In this document: in pieces, positions 15,855 to 24,369 of the stretch
How the letters are laid out: the number at the start of each line of letters is the position of its first letter
Position numbering within the stretch: the first letter of the stretch is position 1
Origin: Paenibacillus sp. MZ04-78.2
GTDB lineage: Bacteria > Bacillota > Bacilli > Paenibacillales > NBRC-103111
Direction of reading: 5' to 3'
Length of the DNA stretch: 64,000 bases
Assembly: GCF_024213375.1 (NCBI RefSeq)
Contig: NZ_JANAVJ010000016.1
Location: 1-64,000 of the forward strand
Made by a program: the position numbers and the translations under genes
The notes under the pieces: model-generated
What the model saw: the letters and a program-made list of their open reading frames with translations, nothing else
The model's database searches: none
Told to the model about the DNA's origin: nothing

Positions 15855-16403
15855 CTAATTGCTTGCCCGTCCCGGCGGCGCCAGATCCCCAGCGCCTGCC
15901 GGGCTCGGCGGCGTCTGAAACCCCGGCTTCGCCACCGCCGGGCCTGACGACTCCGGCTCCGAGCTCGCCTTCGGCGGCTCGATCGGCCCCGTCGGCGCCG
16001 TCACCGCCTTGCCGCCTTCCGGCTCCCCCGGCTTCGCGGGGCGCGGCAGCTTCGCCGGCGGCAGCGCGGGCGCGCTCGGCGCCTTCGGCGCCCCCGGCTT
16101 CGCCGCAGGGCGCTCCGCGCCCGCCTTCGGCGCCGTGCCGGCCTCCGGCGGCGCTTCGCTGCCTGCGGCTTCACTGCCGCCCCCGGCTTCGCCGCTGCCT
16201 GCGCCGCCCGGGAAGGCGGAGCCGACCGCCCCGCCGGGGGCGTTCGCCTGCGCCTTCGGCGGCGGTACCGTCGCCCCGTCCTCCGCCGGGGCGGGGGTCA
16301 CATTGACCGTCGGCGTCGGCGTCGCCGGATCGTCCGTGCAGCCGGCCGCGAGACAAGCCGCGGCCCCGAGCATGAAGCAAACGACTCTCCGTTTGCCGTT
16401 CAT
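15855..16403 (-). CDS. Pro/Ala-rich lipoprotein
   Basis: A 182-residue exported protein. Basic start MNGKRRVVC, hydrophobic FMLGAAACLAAGC with the lipobox LAAGC (Cys about 22), then about 160 residues of low-complexity Pro, Ala, Gly, Glu and Lys with no hydrophobic core. It is expected to be lipid-anchored on the outer face of the membrane with an extended, wall-spanning tail. The ATG at 16403 follows AGGAGGAGTGAGGAACG. The extreme GC content reflects the Pro/Ala/Gly codons. It sits between ytqA and mnmM on the same strand. No functional domain. Confidence 0.75.
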   Translation of the reverse strand: MNGKRRVVCFMLGAAACLAAGCTDDPATPTPTVNVTPAPAEDGATVPPPKAQANAPGGAVGSAFPGGAGSGEAGGGSEAAGSEAPPEAGTAPKAGAERPAAKPGAPKAPSAPALPPAKLPRPAKPGEPEGGKAVTAPTGPIEPPKASSEPESSGPAVAKPGFQTPPSPAGAGDLAPPGRASN

Positions 16404-16476
16404 CGTTCCTCACTCCTCCTGCGGGCCGCCGGGTGCCGGGCGATCTTACCGGTCCCCGAGCCTGACGCTCCCCGGT

Positions 16477-17457
16477 TCAGGCCAATCCCGAACCGGAACC
16501 TGGTGCGTCGTGCGGCCACTTTTTTCCTTGCCACGTATCGCGTCTGCGCAGCTCATCGTCGAAGGCGTTAAGCACTTCCCACTTTTTCAAGCTCCACATC
16601 GGTCCGATCAGCAAATCCCGGGGCGCGTCCCCGGTCAGCCGGTGAACGATCATCTCCGGCGGAAGAAATTCCAGCGTATCGACGACGAGCGACACGTACT
16701 CGTCCTTTTCCAGAAACCGCAGCAGACCGGCCTCATACTGCTTGACCATCGGCGTTTTGCGCATCAAGTGAAGCAGATGAACCTTGATTCCCTGCACGTC
16801 CATCTGTGCAACGGCGCGGCCGGTGTCCAGCATCATCTCGTGCGTTTCCTGAGGCAGGCCGTAAATGATATGCGCGCACACCCGGATGCCTCTGGCGCGG
16901 AGCTTTGCGACCGCATCCAAGTAACACTGCGTATCGTGAGCCCGGTTAATCAGCTCCGACGTCCTTTCGTGGATCGTCTGGAGGCCCATTTCGATCCACA
17001 AGTACGTGCGTTCGTTCAGCTCGGACAAATAATCGATGACATCGTCCGGCAGACAATCCGGCCTTGTGGCGATCGACAAGCCGACCACCCCGGGCTGCTG
17101 CAAAATCGCTTCATAATATTCGCGCAGCTCCTCCACCGGGGCGTACGTATTGGTATAGGCCTGGAAATAGCCGATATACTGCGCTTCCGGCCATTTTTGA
17201 TGCTGCAAATCGCGGATTTTATTGAACTGCGTCACCAGATCGTCCCGGCGGCTTCCGGCAAAATCGCCCGAGCCCCGCGCGCTGCAAAACGTGCAGCCTC
17301 CGGCGGCTATCGTTCCGTCGCGGTTCGGACAAGTGAATCCGGCGTCGAGCATGACCTTGAATACCTTGCCTCCGAACTGCTGCCGCATTTCGTAATTCCA
17401 TGTATGAAAACGTTTATCGCCCCATAATGGCGGTCGGATCATTTCAGCTTGCTTCAT
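16477..17457 (-). CDS. ytqA: Radical SAM protein, TIGR01212 family (YtqA-like)
   Basis: A 326-residue radical SAM protein. The cluster motif is the widened form GFTCPNRDG...GGCTFC (C43, C55, C58) seen in YtqA and Elp3-like enzymes. Other family blocks are YFQAYTNTYAPVEELREYYE, GLSIATRPDCLPDDVIDYL and WIEMGLQTIHERTSELINR. The function of YtqA is not fully settled; its frequent pairing with ytqB suggests tRNA-related work. The ATG at 17457 is preceded by AAAGGAGTTTCGCCTT on the minus strand. Confidence 0.88.
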   Translation of the reverse strand: MKQAEMIRPPLWGDKRFHTWNYEMRQQFGGKVFKVMLDAGFTCPNRDGTIAAGGCTFCSARGSGDFAGSRRDDLVTQFNKIRDLQHQKWPEAQYIGYFQAYTNTYAPVEELREYYEAILQQPGVVGLSIATRPDCLPDDVIDYLSELNERTYLWIEMGLQTIHERTSELINRAHDTQCYLDAVAKLRARGIRVCAHIIYGLPQETHEMMLDTGRAVAQMDVQGIKVHLLHLMRKTPMVKQYEAGLLRFLEKDEYVSLVVDTLEFLPPEMIVHRLTGDAPRDLLIGPMWSLKKWEVLNAFDDELRRRDTWQGKKWPHDAPGSGSGLA

Positions 17458-17687
17458 AAGGCGAAACTCCTTTTGTAAAGATCAATAAGGCTCGAATTAG
17501 ACTCGAATCGGCTCTTTCGCCGAGCATTGCAATATATATTGTACCGAAAATCGGCCTCAAAAGCGAACTTTGTCCTTGACAAAACCCTCCTGCCGGGGAA
17601 CGGGATAAGAAAACAGCGCGTGGCCTATGCTAAGGTTGCAAGGCGTTAAAAACCAATCCAGCTTGAGAAGGGAGAATCTTTCATACC

Positions 17688-18113
17688 ATGAACAAGTTCG
17701 GGAAAACGGTGCTTGCACTTGCTCTGACGGCTGCTATTGGTACGGGGGGACAAGTCTATGCGGAAACGACGGCTGCGGGAACTGGAACGACAGGCACAAC
17801 CACCGGTACGACGACAGCTGCGCCGACAGGAACGACAGCAGGCACCACGACAGGAACGACTACTGGCGCTGCAACGGGTACGACAACAGGAACTAATTAT
17901 AACAACAACATGCTGGACCGCATGAATACGTACACCGGTACCAATGACCGTACAGGTTACGGATACGGCGGCAATTACAACACCAATACGTACCGCACGA
18001 ATGCTGCTGCCAACAACAATGGCGCGAACTGGGGTTGGCTTGGTTTGCTAGGCTTGCTTGGGTTGGCCGGTCTGCGCAGCCGGAACCGCGATGAGGGCGA
18101 ATTCCGCAAATAA
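17688..18113 (+). CDS. WGxxGxxG-CTERM family exported protein
   Basis: A 141-residue secreted or surface protein. The signal peptide ends near VYA-ET (about residue 25). A Thr/Gly/Ala-rich repeat follows (TTGTTTGTTTAAPTGTTAG and similar), then an Asn/Tyr/Gly-rich section. The C-terminal sorting-like tail is WGWLGLLGLLGLAGL followed by the basic cluster RSRNRDE. That tripartite tail is the WGxxGxxG-CTERM pattern known in Paenibacillus and relatives; the presumed processing enzyme is not in this window. The ATG follows AGAAGGGAGAATCTTTCATACC. Confidence 0.8.
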   Translation: MNKFGKTVLALALTAAIGTGGQVYAETTAAGTGTTGTTTGTTTAAPTGTTAGTTTGTTTGAATGTTTGTNYNNNMLDRMNTYTGTNDRTGYGYGGNYNTNTYRTNAAANNNGANWGWLGLLGLLGLAGLRSRNRDEGEFRK

Positions 18114-18146
18114 CGGCGGAATAAGTTTTTCACTTGCCACATGCTT

Positions 18147-18187
18147 GACCGGTCCATCCGCCCTTACGGCAGGGGGCCGGTCTTTTC
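18147..18187 (+). terminator. Probable intrinsic terminator
   Basis: GACCGG (18147-18152) pairs with CCGGTC (18177-18182), with further pairing inside, followed by TTTTC. It ends the WGxxGxxG gene. Confidence 0.6.
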
Positions 18188-18267
18188 ATTCCCGGTCTTC
18201 TGGAGTATAATCGATCCAGACGAAAACGCGCGGTACGATGCGCAAGCGGTTGGAGGAAGATTGATCT

Positions 18268-19008
18268 ATGCGGTTAAGAGGACGTAAAGGAATCAGAGAA
18301 GCGCTGGAGGCGCAGCCGGAGCTGGTCGTGCTGGAGCCGGAACCGTATAAGGGCCGGTGGGCCGAGCTGTTCGGCAACGACCGTCCCATCCATGTGGAGC
18401 TCGGGATGGGCAAGGGGCGGTTTATTAGCGAGCTTAGCGCCCTCAATCCGCACATCAATTACATAGGTGTCGACATGTACGACGAGCTTGTCCGCCGGGC
18501 CGGCGAGAAGGCGCATGCTTCCCGTGAGGAGCATGGCGGCGACTTGTCCAATCTGCGGCTCGCGCGTTTCAACATCGAGCTGATCGAACATATTTTCGCC
18601 GCGGGCGAGCTGGAGCGCGTTTATTTGAACTTCAGCGATCCTTGGCCGAAAAAAAAACATGCGCGCCGCAGACTGACCCATGCGAGCTTTGTTCATAAAT
18701 ATCAGTCGATCTTGAATGAGCGGGGAGAAATTCATTTCAAAACGGATTCCCGTTCGCTGTTTGAATTTTCGCTAAACTCGTTTGCCGATTTAGGTCTTCG
18801 CATGCGCAATATTTCGCTTGATCTTCATGCGGAAGAAGCGCGGACCGATTTGATCATGACGGAATACGAAACGAAGTTCTACAAGCAGGGGATGCCGATC
18901 TACCGATTGGAGGCCGTGATCGGCCAAGAAGCGCTGGCGGCGCATCAGAAGCAACTGTCCGAACGACAGGAGCCCGAAGCGGGCACAGAAGCTTCGGCGG
19001 AAGAATAG
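18268..19008 (+). CDS. trmB: tRNA (guanine-N7)-methyltransferase
   Basis: A 246-residue enzyme methylating G46 of tRNA with SAM. Family blocks are VELGMGKGRFISELS (SAM loop, about 47-61), NYIGVDMYDELV, RVYLNFSDPWPKKKHARRRL (catalytic and tRNA-binding, about 119-138) and GEIHFKTDSRSLFEF. The YETKFYKQGMPIYRLEA segment near the end is characteristic of TrmB. The ATG at 18268 follows TTGGAGGAAGATTGATCT. An acidic tail of about 25 residues is poorly conserved. It sits alone between two terminators. Confidence 0.95.
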   Translation: MRLRGRKGIREALEAQPELVVLEPEPYKGRWAELFGNDRPIHVELGMGKGRFISELSALNPHINYIGVDMYDELVRRAGEKAHASREEHGGDLSNLRLARFNIELIEHIFAAGELERVYLNFSDPWPKKKHARRRLTHASFVHKYQSILNERGEIHFKTDSRSLFEFSLNSFADLGLRMRNISLDLHAEEARTDLIMTEYETKFYKQGMPIYRLEAVIGQEALAAHQKQLSERQEPEAGTEASAEE

Positions 19009-19015
19009 AATCGTC

Positions 19016-19062
19016 AAAAAAGCCTTGTGCGCTCATGCAGAGCCATAAGGCTTTTGCCTTTT
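19016..19062. terminator. Bidirectional intrinsic terminator
   Basis: AAAAAGCCTT pairs with AAGGCTTTT across a loop of about 20 nt, with T-runs on both sides. It lies between convergent trmB and the glycosyltransferase gene. Confidence 0.75.
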
Positions 19063-20179
19063 AGCGGGCCAGTACTTCCATGATCGCTTGCGAGCACAGG
19101 GCGGGATTGTATGCGCCCTCTTTTCGCGCCAGTCCGGCGCGGGCCTTGCGCATCTCGAACACCTTGTCGGTTAGAAGCCGGAACCAATGATCCACCGTCT
19201 CCGCCGATTTGATCGGCTCTCCTAAGCCGTGCTGCGTGAAGTACTGCAGGTTTTTTTCTTCCTGTCCCGGGATCGGCTTGTAGAACAGCATCGGAATTCC
19301 TTTGGCAAGCCCCTCCGAGCAGGTCATGCCTCCCGGTTTCGTAATGAGCAGGTCGGAGACATCCATCCATTTGTCGATTTCTTTGGTGAACCCGAGCAGA
19401 CGGACGTTCGGATGCCGGAAACGCTCGTCCTCGGCCAGCTCCGCCAGCGCTTTCTCGTTGTTTCCGAGACAGACGACAAGCTGGACCCGGTCGCGCCAAC
19501 CGGCCAAGTGCTGCAAGAACCCTTCGTCCTTCACCAGTCCCCAGCCCCCGCCCATAACGAGCACCGTAGGCAGGGGCAATAAGCCGAAGCGGCTGCGAAG
19601 CTCTTCCCGGTTGTGCTGCTCCCAGAAGTTCGGGTGAATCGGAATGCCCGTCACCTTTACCGTTTCGGACGGAACCCCGCGGCTGAGCAGCTTTTCTTTG
19701 ACGTTCGGGGTCGACACCAGGTACATGTTCACTTCGGGGCTAACCCAGGTGCCGTGGGCGTCATAATCGGTGATCACCGTGCACAGGGGCACGTTCAAGC
19801 CGGAACGCTTCAAGCGGGAGATCACCGCACTCGGGAACGGATGCGTGCATACGATCGTATCCGGACGCAGCTGACGGATCACCTCGGCAGCCTGCGCGTA
19901 AAAGATACGATGAAGCGCAAGCCGGGTAAAACGGTTTAACGATTTTTTATATTGGGAACGATACATCAGCCCGTAAAGCTTGGGTTGAGTCGACAAAGTT
20001 TTGCGGTAAGCGGTGAAAATCCATGGAGCCAGCGTCGGATGCAGAAATGTGCCGAGCTCAAGTACGCGAGTTCGGACTTCGGGCGAGAGCAGGCGAAGAC
20101 TGTCCGACAGAGCGTGAGCCGCTTGCGTGTGCCCGGCGCCGAAGCCTTCGGATAATAGTAAGACTCTCTTTTTACACAT
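19061..20179 (-). CDS. MGDG synthase-type diacylglycerol glycosyltransferase
   Basis: A 372-residue GT-B enzyme of the GT28/MGDG synthase group, like UgtP, which moves a sugar from UDP-sugar to diacylglycerol in the membrane. The N-terminal domain has LLLSEGFGAGHTQAAHAL, the lipid-site motif of MGDG synthases. The nucleotide-binding half shows VMGGGWGL, LLGFTKEIDKWM and LITKPGGMTCSEGLAKGIPM (about 285-304), then PGQEEKN. The ATG at 20179 follows GGGGGAAGCGCCT; TTG at 20194 is an alternative. Its glycolipids would serve as membrane components or lipoteichoic anchors. A PAP2 phosphatase gene, which could supply diacylglycerol, follows upstream on the same strand. Confidence 0.85.
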   Translation of the reverse strand: MCKKRVLLLSEGFGAGHTQAAHALSDSLRLLSPEVRTRVLELGTFLHPTLAPWIFTAYRKTLSTQPKLYGLMYRSQYKKSLNRFTRLALHRIFYAQAAEVIRQLRPDTIVCTHPFPSAVISRLKRSGLNVPLCTVITDYDAHGTWVSPEVNMYLVSTPNVKEKLLSRGVPSETVKVTGIPIHPNFWEQHNREELRSRFGLLPLPTVLVMGGGWGLVKDEGFLQHLAGWRDRVQLVVCLGNNEKALAELAEDERFRHPNVRLLGFTKEIDKWMDVSDLLITKPGGMTCSEGLAKGIPMLFYKPIPGQEEKNLQYFTQHGLGEPIKSAETVDHWFRLLTDKVFEMRKARAGLARKEGAYNPALCSQAIMEVLAR

Positions 20180-20237
20180 AGGCGCTTCCCCCAACCTTGT
20201 AGCAAATGGAATTTACACAAAGGTAACATTAATGCTT

Positions 20238-20765
20238 TCAGCCCCAAATTGTAGCGGCCGACAGGGCCGTTAAGGTTCCGATCAGCAGCCCGGCCAAACA
20301 GTCGGACGGGTAGTGGAGTCCTAAATAGATACGCGACAAGCCGACGAGAAAAGCAATAGGAAGCAACATAATAGCGATCGTCGAATGAACGAGCATGAGC
20401 GGCACAGTTACGGAGAATACGGCCGTCGTATGGCCGGACGGGAAGGAATGGTCCGTTAACGGTTTTTTGCATGTGTGCGTGCCTTTCAGCACGAGATAGG
20501 GCCGAAGCCGCGGATATTTCTTCTTCATGATAGCGACGGGCACATGGCTGACCGCCAGGGCGATACAGCTCTGAATGCCGGCTATTCTCCATACCCCCTC
20601 CGTAAACAGAGCGACGCAGAGCGCAATGATAATCATAGCCGTAGCGCCTCCCAAATGAGTGATCGCATTAAAAAAGTAATCCAGCGCAGCGTGCTGAATA
20701 CGTCGATTCACGAAGAAAAACATCCGGTGCTCATGCTTTTGCAGCCACGAAACGACACGGCTCAA
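20238..20765 (-). CDS. PAP2 superfamily membrane phosphatase
   Basis: A 175-residue membrane protein with all three PAP2 motifs: KKKYPRLRP, PSGHTTAVF and SRIYLGLHYPSDCLAG. It has about five hydrophobic helices, including MIIIALCVALF and IAIMLLPIAFLVGL. It removes phosphate from a lipid phosphate, such as phosphatidic acid or undecaprenyl pyrophosphate. TTG at 20765 is the preferred start because AAGGAGG stands 9 nt before it; longer frames to 20891 have no such site. It is 58 bp upstream of the glycosyltransferase gene, so the two may be co-transcribed. Confidence 0.88.
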   Translation of the reverse strand: MSRVVSWLQKHEHRMFFFVNRRIQHAALDYFFNAITHLGGATAMIIIALCVALFTEGVWRIAGIQSCIALAVSHVPVAIMKKKYPRLRPYLVLKGTHTCKKPLTDHSFPSGHTTAVFSVTVPLMLVHSTIAIMLLPIAFLVGLSRIYLGLHYPSDCLAGLLIGTLTALSAATIWG

Positions 20766-21455
20766 GGGAACACGCCTCCTTGCAGTGTGGGATAAGCTGT
20801 CTGGCCAGCTCATATATAAGTGTAGGGGGCAAATGTTATAGGAATATAAAAAGAATATAAAAAGGTGAAATTTAATCTTCCGCATAATCAATCGGCAGCT
20901 GAATCCGATCCATGGAGGATAGAAAGACTTGGCAGCGTCCCCACCTTATTGTATCCGGAGTGCCGTATGGCTATCCCTAATCCGGTCAACCTGGGTCGTT
21001 GCCTCATACCATACCCATCTCGATATCCGGAAATTGGTAGTGCGGACTTGCAACCTTTCTCCGTTCACATTCGTTATACTATATGTCGGAAGGCTGGCAT
21101 CGGAGAAAAGACACTGCGAAAGCAGGAGGCTGTCTTTTCCCATGACCGCTTTTCCGTTTGCGGTTTCAGAAAGTTTTTTCCAACTGGCGCTTATAAAAAG
21201 TTTGAAAATCGATGAAAATAAGACATAAAAAGCTGGATAGCAAAGAGTCTTGCCGGAATTCCAGACGTTTTCCCCGGAAAAACAAAGATCCGACCGCAGA
21301 AAGCGACTTGGCGGTTTTGACAAATCGGATCAAAGAGAGGAAAATCATATTCGGCGACCCTCGTAATCTAATCCACATCATCGAAAAAATTTTTGAAGGC
21401 GCTAAGAGAAACAGAAACAGACAAAGGGGTACATACAAAAAAAGGGGGATGTTTC
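20766..21455. other. Long region before the GT2 gene, possible structured leader
   Basis: About 690 bp between a minus-strand and a plus-strand gene. No frame with a credible start signal was found. Two hairpins stand out: AAAAGACA and TGTCTTTT enclosing CTGC-GAAA-GCAG (about 21111-21143), and ACCGC/GCGGT (about 21145-21165) followed by T-rich sequence. TATACT near 21074 is a possible -10. No known riboswitch class was recognised. Confidence 0.4.
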
Positions 21456-22691
21456 ATGTTGGACAGTTTTCTGTTAGGTCTCCAGATTGCTTTGGCTTTG
21501 ATTGGAGCCTACCAGTTGGTTCTGACGTTTTTCGGTTGGTACCGTCGCAAAAATCAAATTGAGCATGCGCCTCAAAAAACGTTTGCCGTTCTCGTAGCGG
21601 CCCACAATGAGGAGCAGGTTGTCGGGGCGCTTATCGAGAACTTGAAAAATTTGGACTATCCGAAAGAACTATATGATATATTCGTGATTTGCGATAACTG
21701 CACCGACAATACGGCTCAAATCACCCAAGACATGGGCGTGTTCGCATGCGTGCGCAGCAATCCGAAGCTGAGAGGCAAAGGCTACGCGATCGAGTGGATG
21801 CTCAAAGAGCTGTGGAAAATGCCGCGCCAGTACGATGCCGTCGTTATGTTCGACGCCGACAACCTCGTCAGCAAGGATTACCTGACGCATATGAACAACG
21901 ACTTGTGCAACGGCTCCAAGGTTATTCAGGCTTATCTGGATACGAAGAATCCGCACGATTCCTGGGTTACTGCCTCCTACGCGGTGACCTATTGGTACAT
22001 TAACCGGCTGTGGCAGCTGCCGCGGTCCAACCTTGGTATGGCCAACTACTTGGGCGGCACGGGAATGTGCTTCGAATCGAACCTGCTGAAGGAAATCGGC
22101 TGGGGGGCGACAAGTCTCGTCGAGGATCTGGAGTTTACGATGCGCTGCGTGAGTCGCGGCATCAAACCGTCGTTCAACTATTACGCGAGAGTGTACGACG
22201 AAAAGCCGATCACGTTCAAAGCTTCGGCGCGCCAGCGGCTCCGCTGGATGCAGGGCCATTTCAACGTGGCCAGACGCTACTTCTTTCCGCTGCTCTGGAA
22301 AGGGATCAAGGAAGGCAACTGGACGAAGATCGATAACGCCATTTACGCGGCCAACGTTTATAACGTGCTCATCGCTTCGATCGTTACCGTGGTGCTGTTT
22401 ATCGATATGACGCTTCCGGGCGTCCCGATGTTTAATTCCTTGTTCAAGATTGCGCCAAGCTTCTTTGCAGCCTTCACGGTGGTAACCTACGCCATGTTTA
22501 TGATCGCGCTGGTTATGGAGAAAGCGCCTTTGAAATCGTATAAGTACTTGATTACGTTCCCGCTCTTCCTGTTGTCCTGGTGGCCGATTACGCTCTACGC
22601 GTTCTTCACGCAAAACAACAAGCAGTGGAGCCATACCGAGCATACCCGGGTTATCCGGCTCGAGGATATGAAGAGCAAGCAGGCCAGCTAG
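21456..22691 (+). CDS. Membrane glycosyltransferase, family 2
   Basis: A 411-residue processive-type GT2 (BcsA/NodC/IcaA-like). An N-terminal helix (LGLQIALALIGAYQLVLTFF) is followed by the cytosolic catalytic domain: VLVAAHNEEQVV, CDNCTDN, MFDADN (DxD), GTGMCFESNLL, VEDLEFTM (catalytic Asp) and QRLRWMQGH (QxxRW, product binding). Three or four more helices follow. It would polymerise or transfer a sugar from a nucleotide sugar across or at the membrane, for example in exopolysaccharide or glycolipid synthesis; the sugar is not predictable. The ATG at 21456 follows AAAGGGGGATGTTTC. Its long upstream region may be regulatory. Confidence 0.88.
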   Translation: MLDSFLLGLQIALALIGAYQLVLTFFGWYRRKNQIEHAPQKTFAVLVAAHNEEQVVGALIENLKNLDYPKELYDIFVICDNCTDNTAQITQDMGVFACVRSNPKLRGKGYAIEWMLKELWKMPRQYDAVVMFDADNLVSKDYLTHMNNDLCNGSKVIQAYLDTKNPHDSWVTASYAVTYWYINRLWQLPRSNLGMANYLGGTGMCFESNLLKEIGWGATSLVEDLEFTMRCVSRGIKPSFNYYARVYDEKPITFKASARQRLRWMQGHFNVARRYFFPLLWKGIKEGNWTKIDNAIYAANVYNVLIASIVTVVLFIDMTLPGVPMFNSLFKIAPSFFAAFTVVTYAMFMIALVMEKAPLKSYKYLITFPLFLLSWWPITLYAFFTQNNKQWSHTEHTRVIRLEDMKSKQAS

Positions 22692-22721
22692 CACAAGCCG
22701 CGTAAAAATCGGATTTCGCTG

Positions 22722-22750
22722 TTGACTGTAGTCAATGGGAATGGTATATT
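22722..22750 (+). promoter_or_regulatory. SigA-type promoter of infC operon
   Basis: TTGACT (22722-22727), exactly 17 bp, TATATT (22745-22750). It drives the leader and infC-rpmI-rplT. Confidence 0.85.
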
Positions 22751-22756
22751 AGTTTA

Positions 22757-22920
22757 GTGCGAAAGAAGAAGCGCCCGCTTCTCACCTGTCCGACCTCGGT
22801 TGGCTGGTTATGACTGAGAGTGACTTTGTTTGATTGATCCGTTCTTGAACAGGTCAGTCAATCCATTGGACCTAAAACCAAACGTGGGCGTTTATCGCCC
22901 GCGTATTTTTTTTGCAAAAT
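22757..22920 (+). ncRNA. L20-type ribosomal leader with attenuator (infC-rpmI-rplT)
   Basis: A structured leader of about 165 nt between the promoter and infC. It ends in a terminator-type hairpin, ACGTGGGCG-TTTAT-CGCCCGCGT, plus eight T (22884-22917). In Bacillus the L20 protein binds this leader and promotes termination, giving feedback on the operon. Position, length, a base-paired core with GACCTCGGTTGGCTGGTTAT and the final hairpin fit the L20 leader; the protein-binding site was not checked base by base. Confidence 0.8.
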
Positions 22921-22939
22921 CTTTTGGAGGTGGCAGGTT

Positions 22940-23452
22940 ATCAGTACAGAGCACATAATTAACGATGAAATTCGGGCGAGAGAAGTTCGTTTGATTGATG
23001 CGAACGGAGAACAGCTCGGCATCAAGCCGATTCGCGAAGCGCTGCAAATTGCGCACGATCAGAATCTGGACTTGGTGAACGTGGCGCCTACGGCGAAACC
23101 GCCGGTTTGCCGGATCATGGACTACGGCAAATTCCGCTACGAAACGCAGAAGAAAGAGAAAGAAGCCCGCAAGAATCAGAAGATCGTCGAGCTGAAAGAA
23201 ATTCGTTTGAGCGCGACGATTGACGAGCACGATTTCCAAACAAAACTGCGCAATGTTGTGAAATTCCTGAACGATGGCGATAAAGTGAAGCTGTCTGTCC
23301 GTTTTCGCGGCCGTGAGATCGCTCATGCGGGCATCGGTCAACGCGTTCTGGAGCGCATGGCAGCCGAAGTGGAAGAGCTGTGCATCGTTGAGCGCAAGCC
23401 GAAGCTGGAAGGCCGGAGCATGATCATGATCCTGGCGTCGAAGCAGCAATAG
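22940..23452 (+). CDS. infC: Translation initiation factor IF-3
   Basis: A 170-residue factor that binds the 30S subunit and checks start codons. The N-terminal domain begins INDEIRAREVRLIDANGEQL, followed by VNVAPTAKPPVCRIMDYGKF, a basic linker (KKEKEARKNQKIV) and the C-terminal domain KEIRLSATIDEHDFQTKL to the end. Conserved N-terminal residues extend upstream of every ATG, GTG or TTG, and the only start at proper spacing is AUC at 22940, 9 nt after GGAGG. Non-AUG starts (AUU, AUC) are a known self-regulatory feature of infC. First gene of the infC-rpmI-rplT operon. Confidence 0.95.
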   Translation: MSTEHIINDEIRAREVRLIDANGEQLGIKPIREALQIAHDQNLDLVNVAPTAKPPVCRIMDYGKFRYETQKKEKEARKNQKIVELKEIRLSATIDEHDFQTKLRNVVKFLNDGDKVKLSVRFRGREIAHAGIGQRVLERMAAEVEELCIVERKPKLEGRSMIMILASKQQ

Positions 23453-23481
23453 TAAACTCATTCTTTAAGGAGGAACACCCC

Positions 23482-23682
23482 ATGCCAAAAATGAAAACTC
23501 ACAGCAGCTTGAAAGACCGCTTCAAAATTACAGGTACCGGCAAAGTAAAACGCTACAAAGCATATAAAAACCACCTGTTGTCCGGCAAATCGGCTCGCCA
23601 AAAACGTGTTTTGGGCACGAATCCGGTTATGCATCCGGGCGATGTAAGACGCCTGAAGCAGCAGCTCGCTAACATTAAGTAA
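23482..23682 (+). CDS. rpmI: 50S ribosomal protein L35
   Basis: A 66-residue basic protein of the large ribosomal subunit: MPKMKTHSSLKDRFKITGTG, then GKVKRYKAYKNHLLSGKS and KRVLGTNPVMHPGDVRRLKQ. Length and sequence match L35. The ATG follows AAGGAGGAACACCCC. Second gene of the operon, 29 bp after infC. Confidence 0.98.
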   Translation: MPKMKTHSSLKDRFKITGTGKVKRYKAYKNHLLSGKSARQKRVLGTNPVMHPGDVRRLKQQLANIK

Positions 23683-23734
23683 TCCCGTTCGTCTCGAATT
23701 CGCATACTTACAACATTTCTGGAGGTAGATTGTC

Positions 23735-24094
23735 ATGGCAAGAGTGAAAGGCGGATTTATCCGTACACGTCGTCGTAAAAAAATATTGAAACTTGCTAAA
23801 GGTTACTTTGGCTCGAAACATAGACTGTTTAAAACGGCAAAAGAGCAAGTCATGAAATCCTTGTTTTATGCATACCGCGACCGCCGTCAGAAAAAACGCG
23901 ATTTCCGCAAGCTGTGGATCGTGCGGATCAATGCGGCAGCGCGTCAAAACGGCTTGTCCTACAGCAAGCTGATGCACGGCCTGAAACAGGCTGGCGTAGA
24001 AGTAAACCGCAAAATGTTGGCGGATCTCGCCGTTAACGATATCAATGCGTTCAACTCTTTGGCAGAAACTGCCAAGCAAAAGGTGAATGCATAA
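23735..24094 (+). CDS. rplT: 50S ribosomal protein L20
   Basis: A 119-residue 23S rRNA-binding protein: [20 protein letters not shown], then [20 protein letters not shown] and the C-terminal helical domain ([20 protein letters not shown]). It is an early assembly protein and the likely repressor acting on the leader upstream of infC. The ATG follows GGAGGTAGATTGTC. Last gene of the operon, followed by a strong terminator. Confidence 0.98.
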   Translation: MARVKGGFIRTRRRKKILKLAKGYFGSKHRLFKTAKEQVMKSLFYAYRDRRQKKRDFRKLWIVRINAAARQNGLSYSKLMHGLKQAGVEVNRKMLADLAVNDINAFNSLAETAKQKVNA

Positions 24095-24120
24095 GGCACG
24101 GTTTCAACCGGGCCTGGCCC

Positions 24121-24175
24121 AAACACCCCTTGTAACGATACGTATAACCGTATCCTTGCAAGGGGTGTTTGTTTC
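24121..24175 (+). terminator. Intrinsic terminator of infC operon
   Basis: AAACACCCCTTG pairs with CAAGGGGTGTTT, with an inner stem TACG...CGTA, followed by GTTTC. Confidence 0.85.
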
Positions 24176-24283
24176 ACGCTGCGTCAGGCTAACAACTTGG
24201 CCGCTTTTTATCGAATTTTCACTTCCGGTTAACCGGGAGCGGATTGTCTCTGGAAGCCGCTTGCTAAATATACGGACATTTCG

Positions 24284-24343
24284 CGAAAAATAGGTCCGGT
24301 GAATAAGAAGCTGCCGAGTGGCCTTCTCTTATTCACCGGACCT
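24284..24343 (-). terminator. Intrinsic terminator of metallophosphoesterase gene
   Basis: AGGTCCGGTGAATAAGA and TCTTATTCACCGGACCT form a 17-bp stem. On the minus strand it is followed by ATTTTTCG. It lies 27 bp past the minus-strand gene. Confidence 0.8.
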
Positions 24344-24369
24344 TAGAAATATAGCCTGCCGACTGCCTC

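Noticed and set aside
21060-21200. Cyclic-di-GMP or other known riboswitch before the GT2 gene
   Set aside because: The conserved core bases of GEMM-I and class II are not present; only generic hairpins are seen.
21212-21562. Open frame upstream of and overlapping the GT2 gene
   Set aside because: No ribosome binding site, Arg/Lys-rich sequence, and it ends inside the well supported GT2 gene in another frame.
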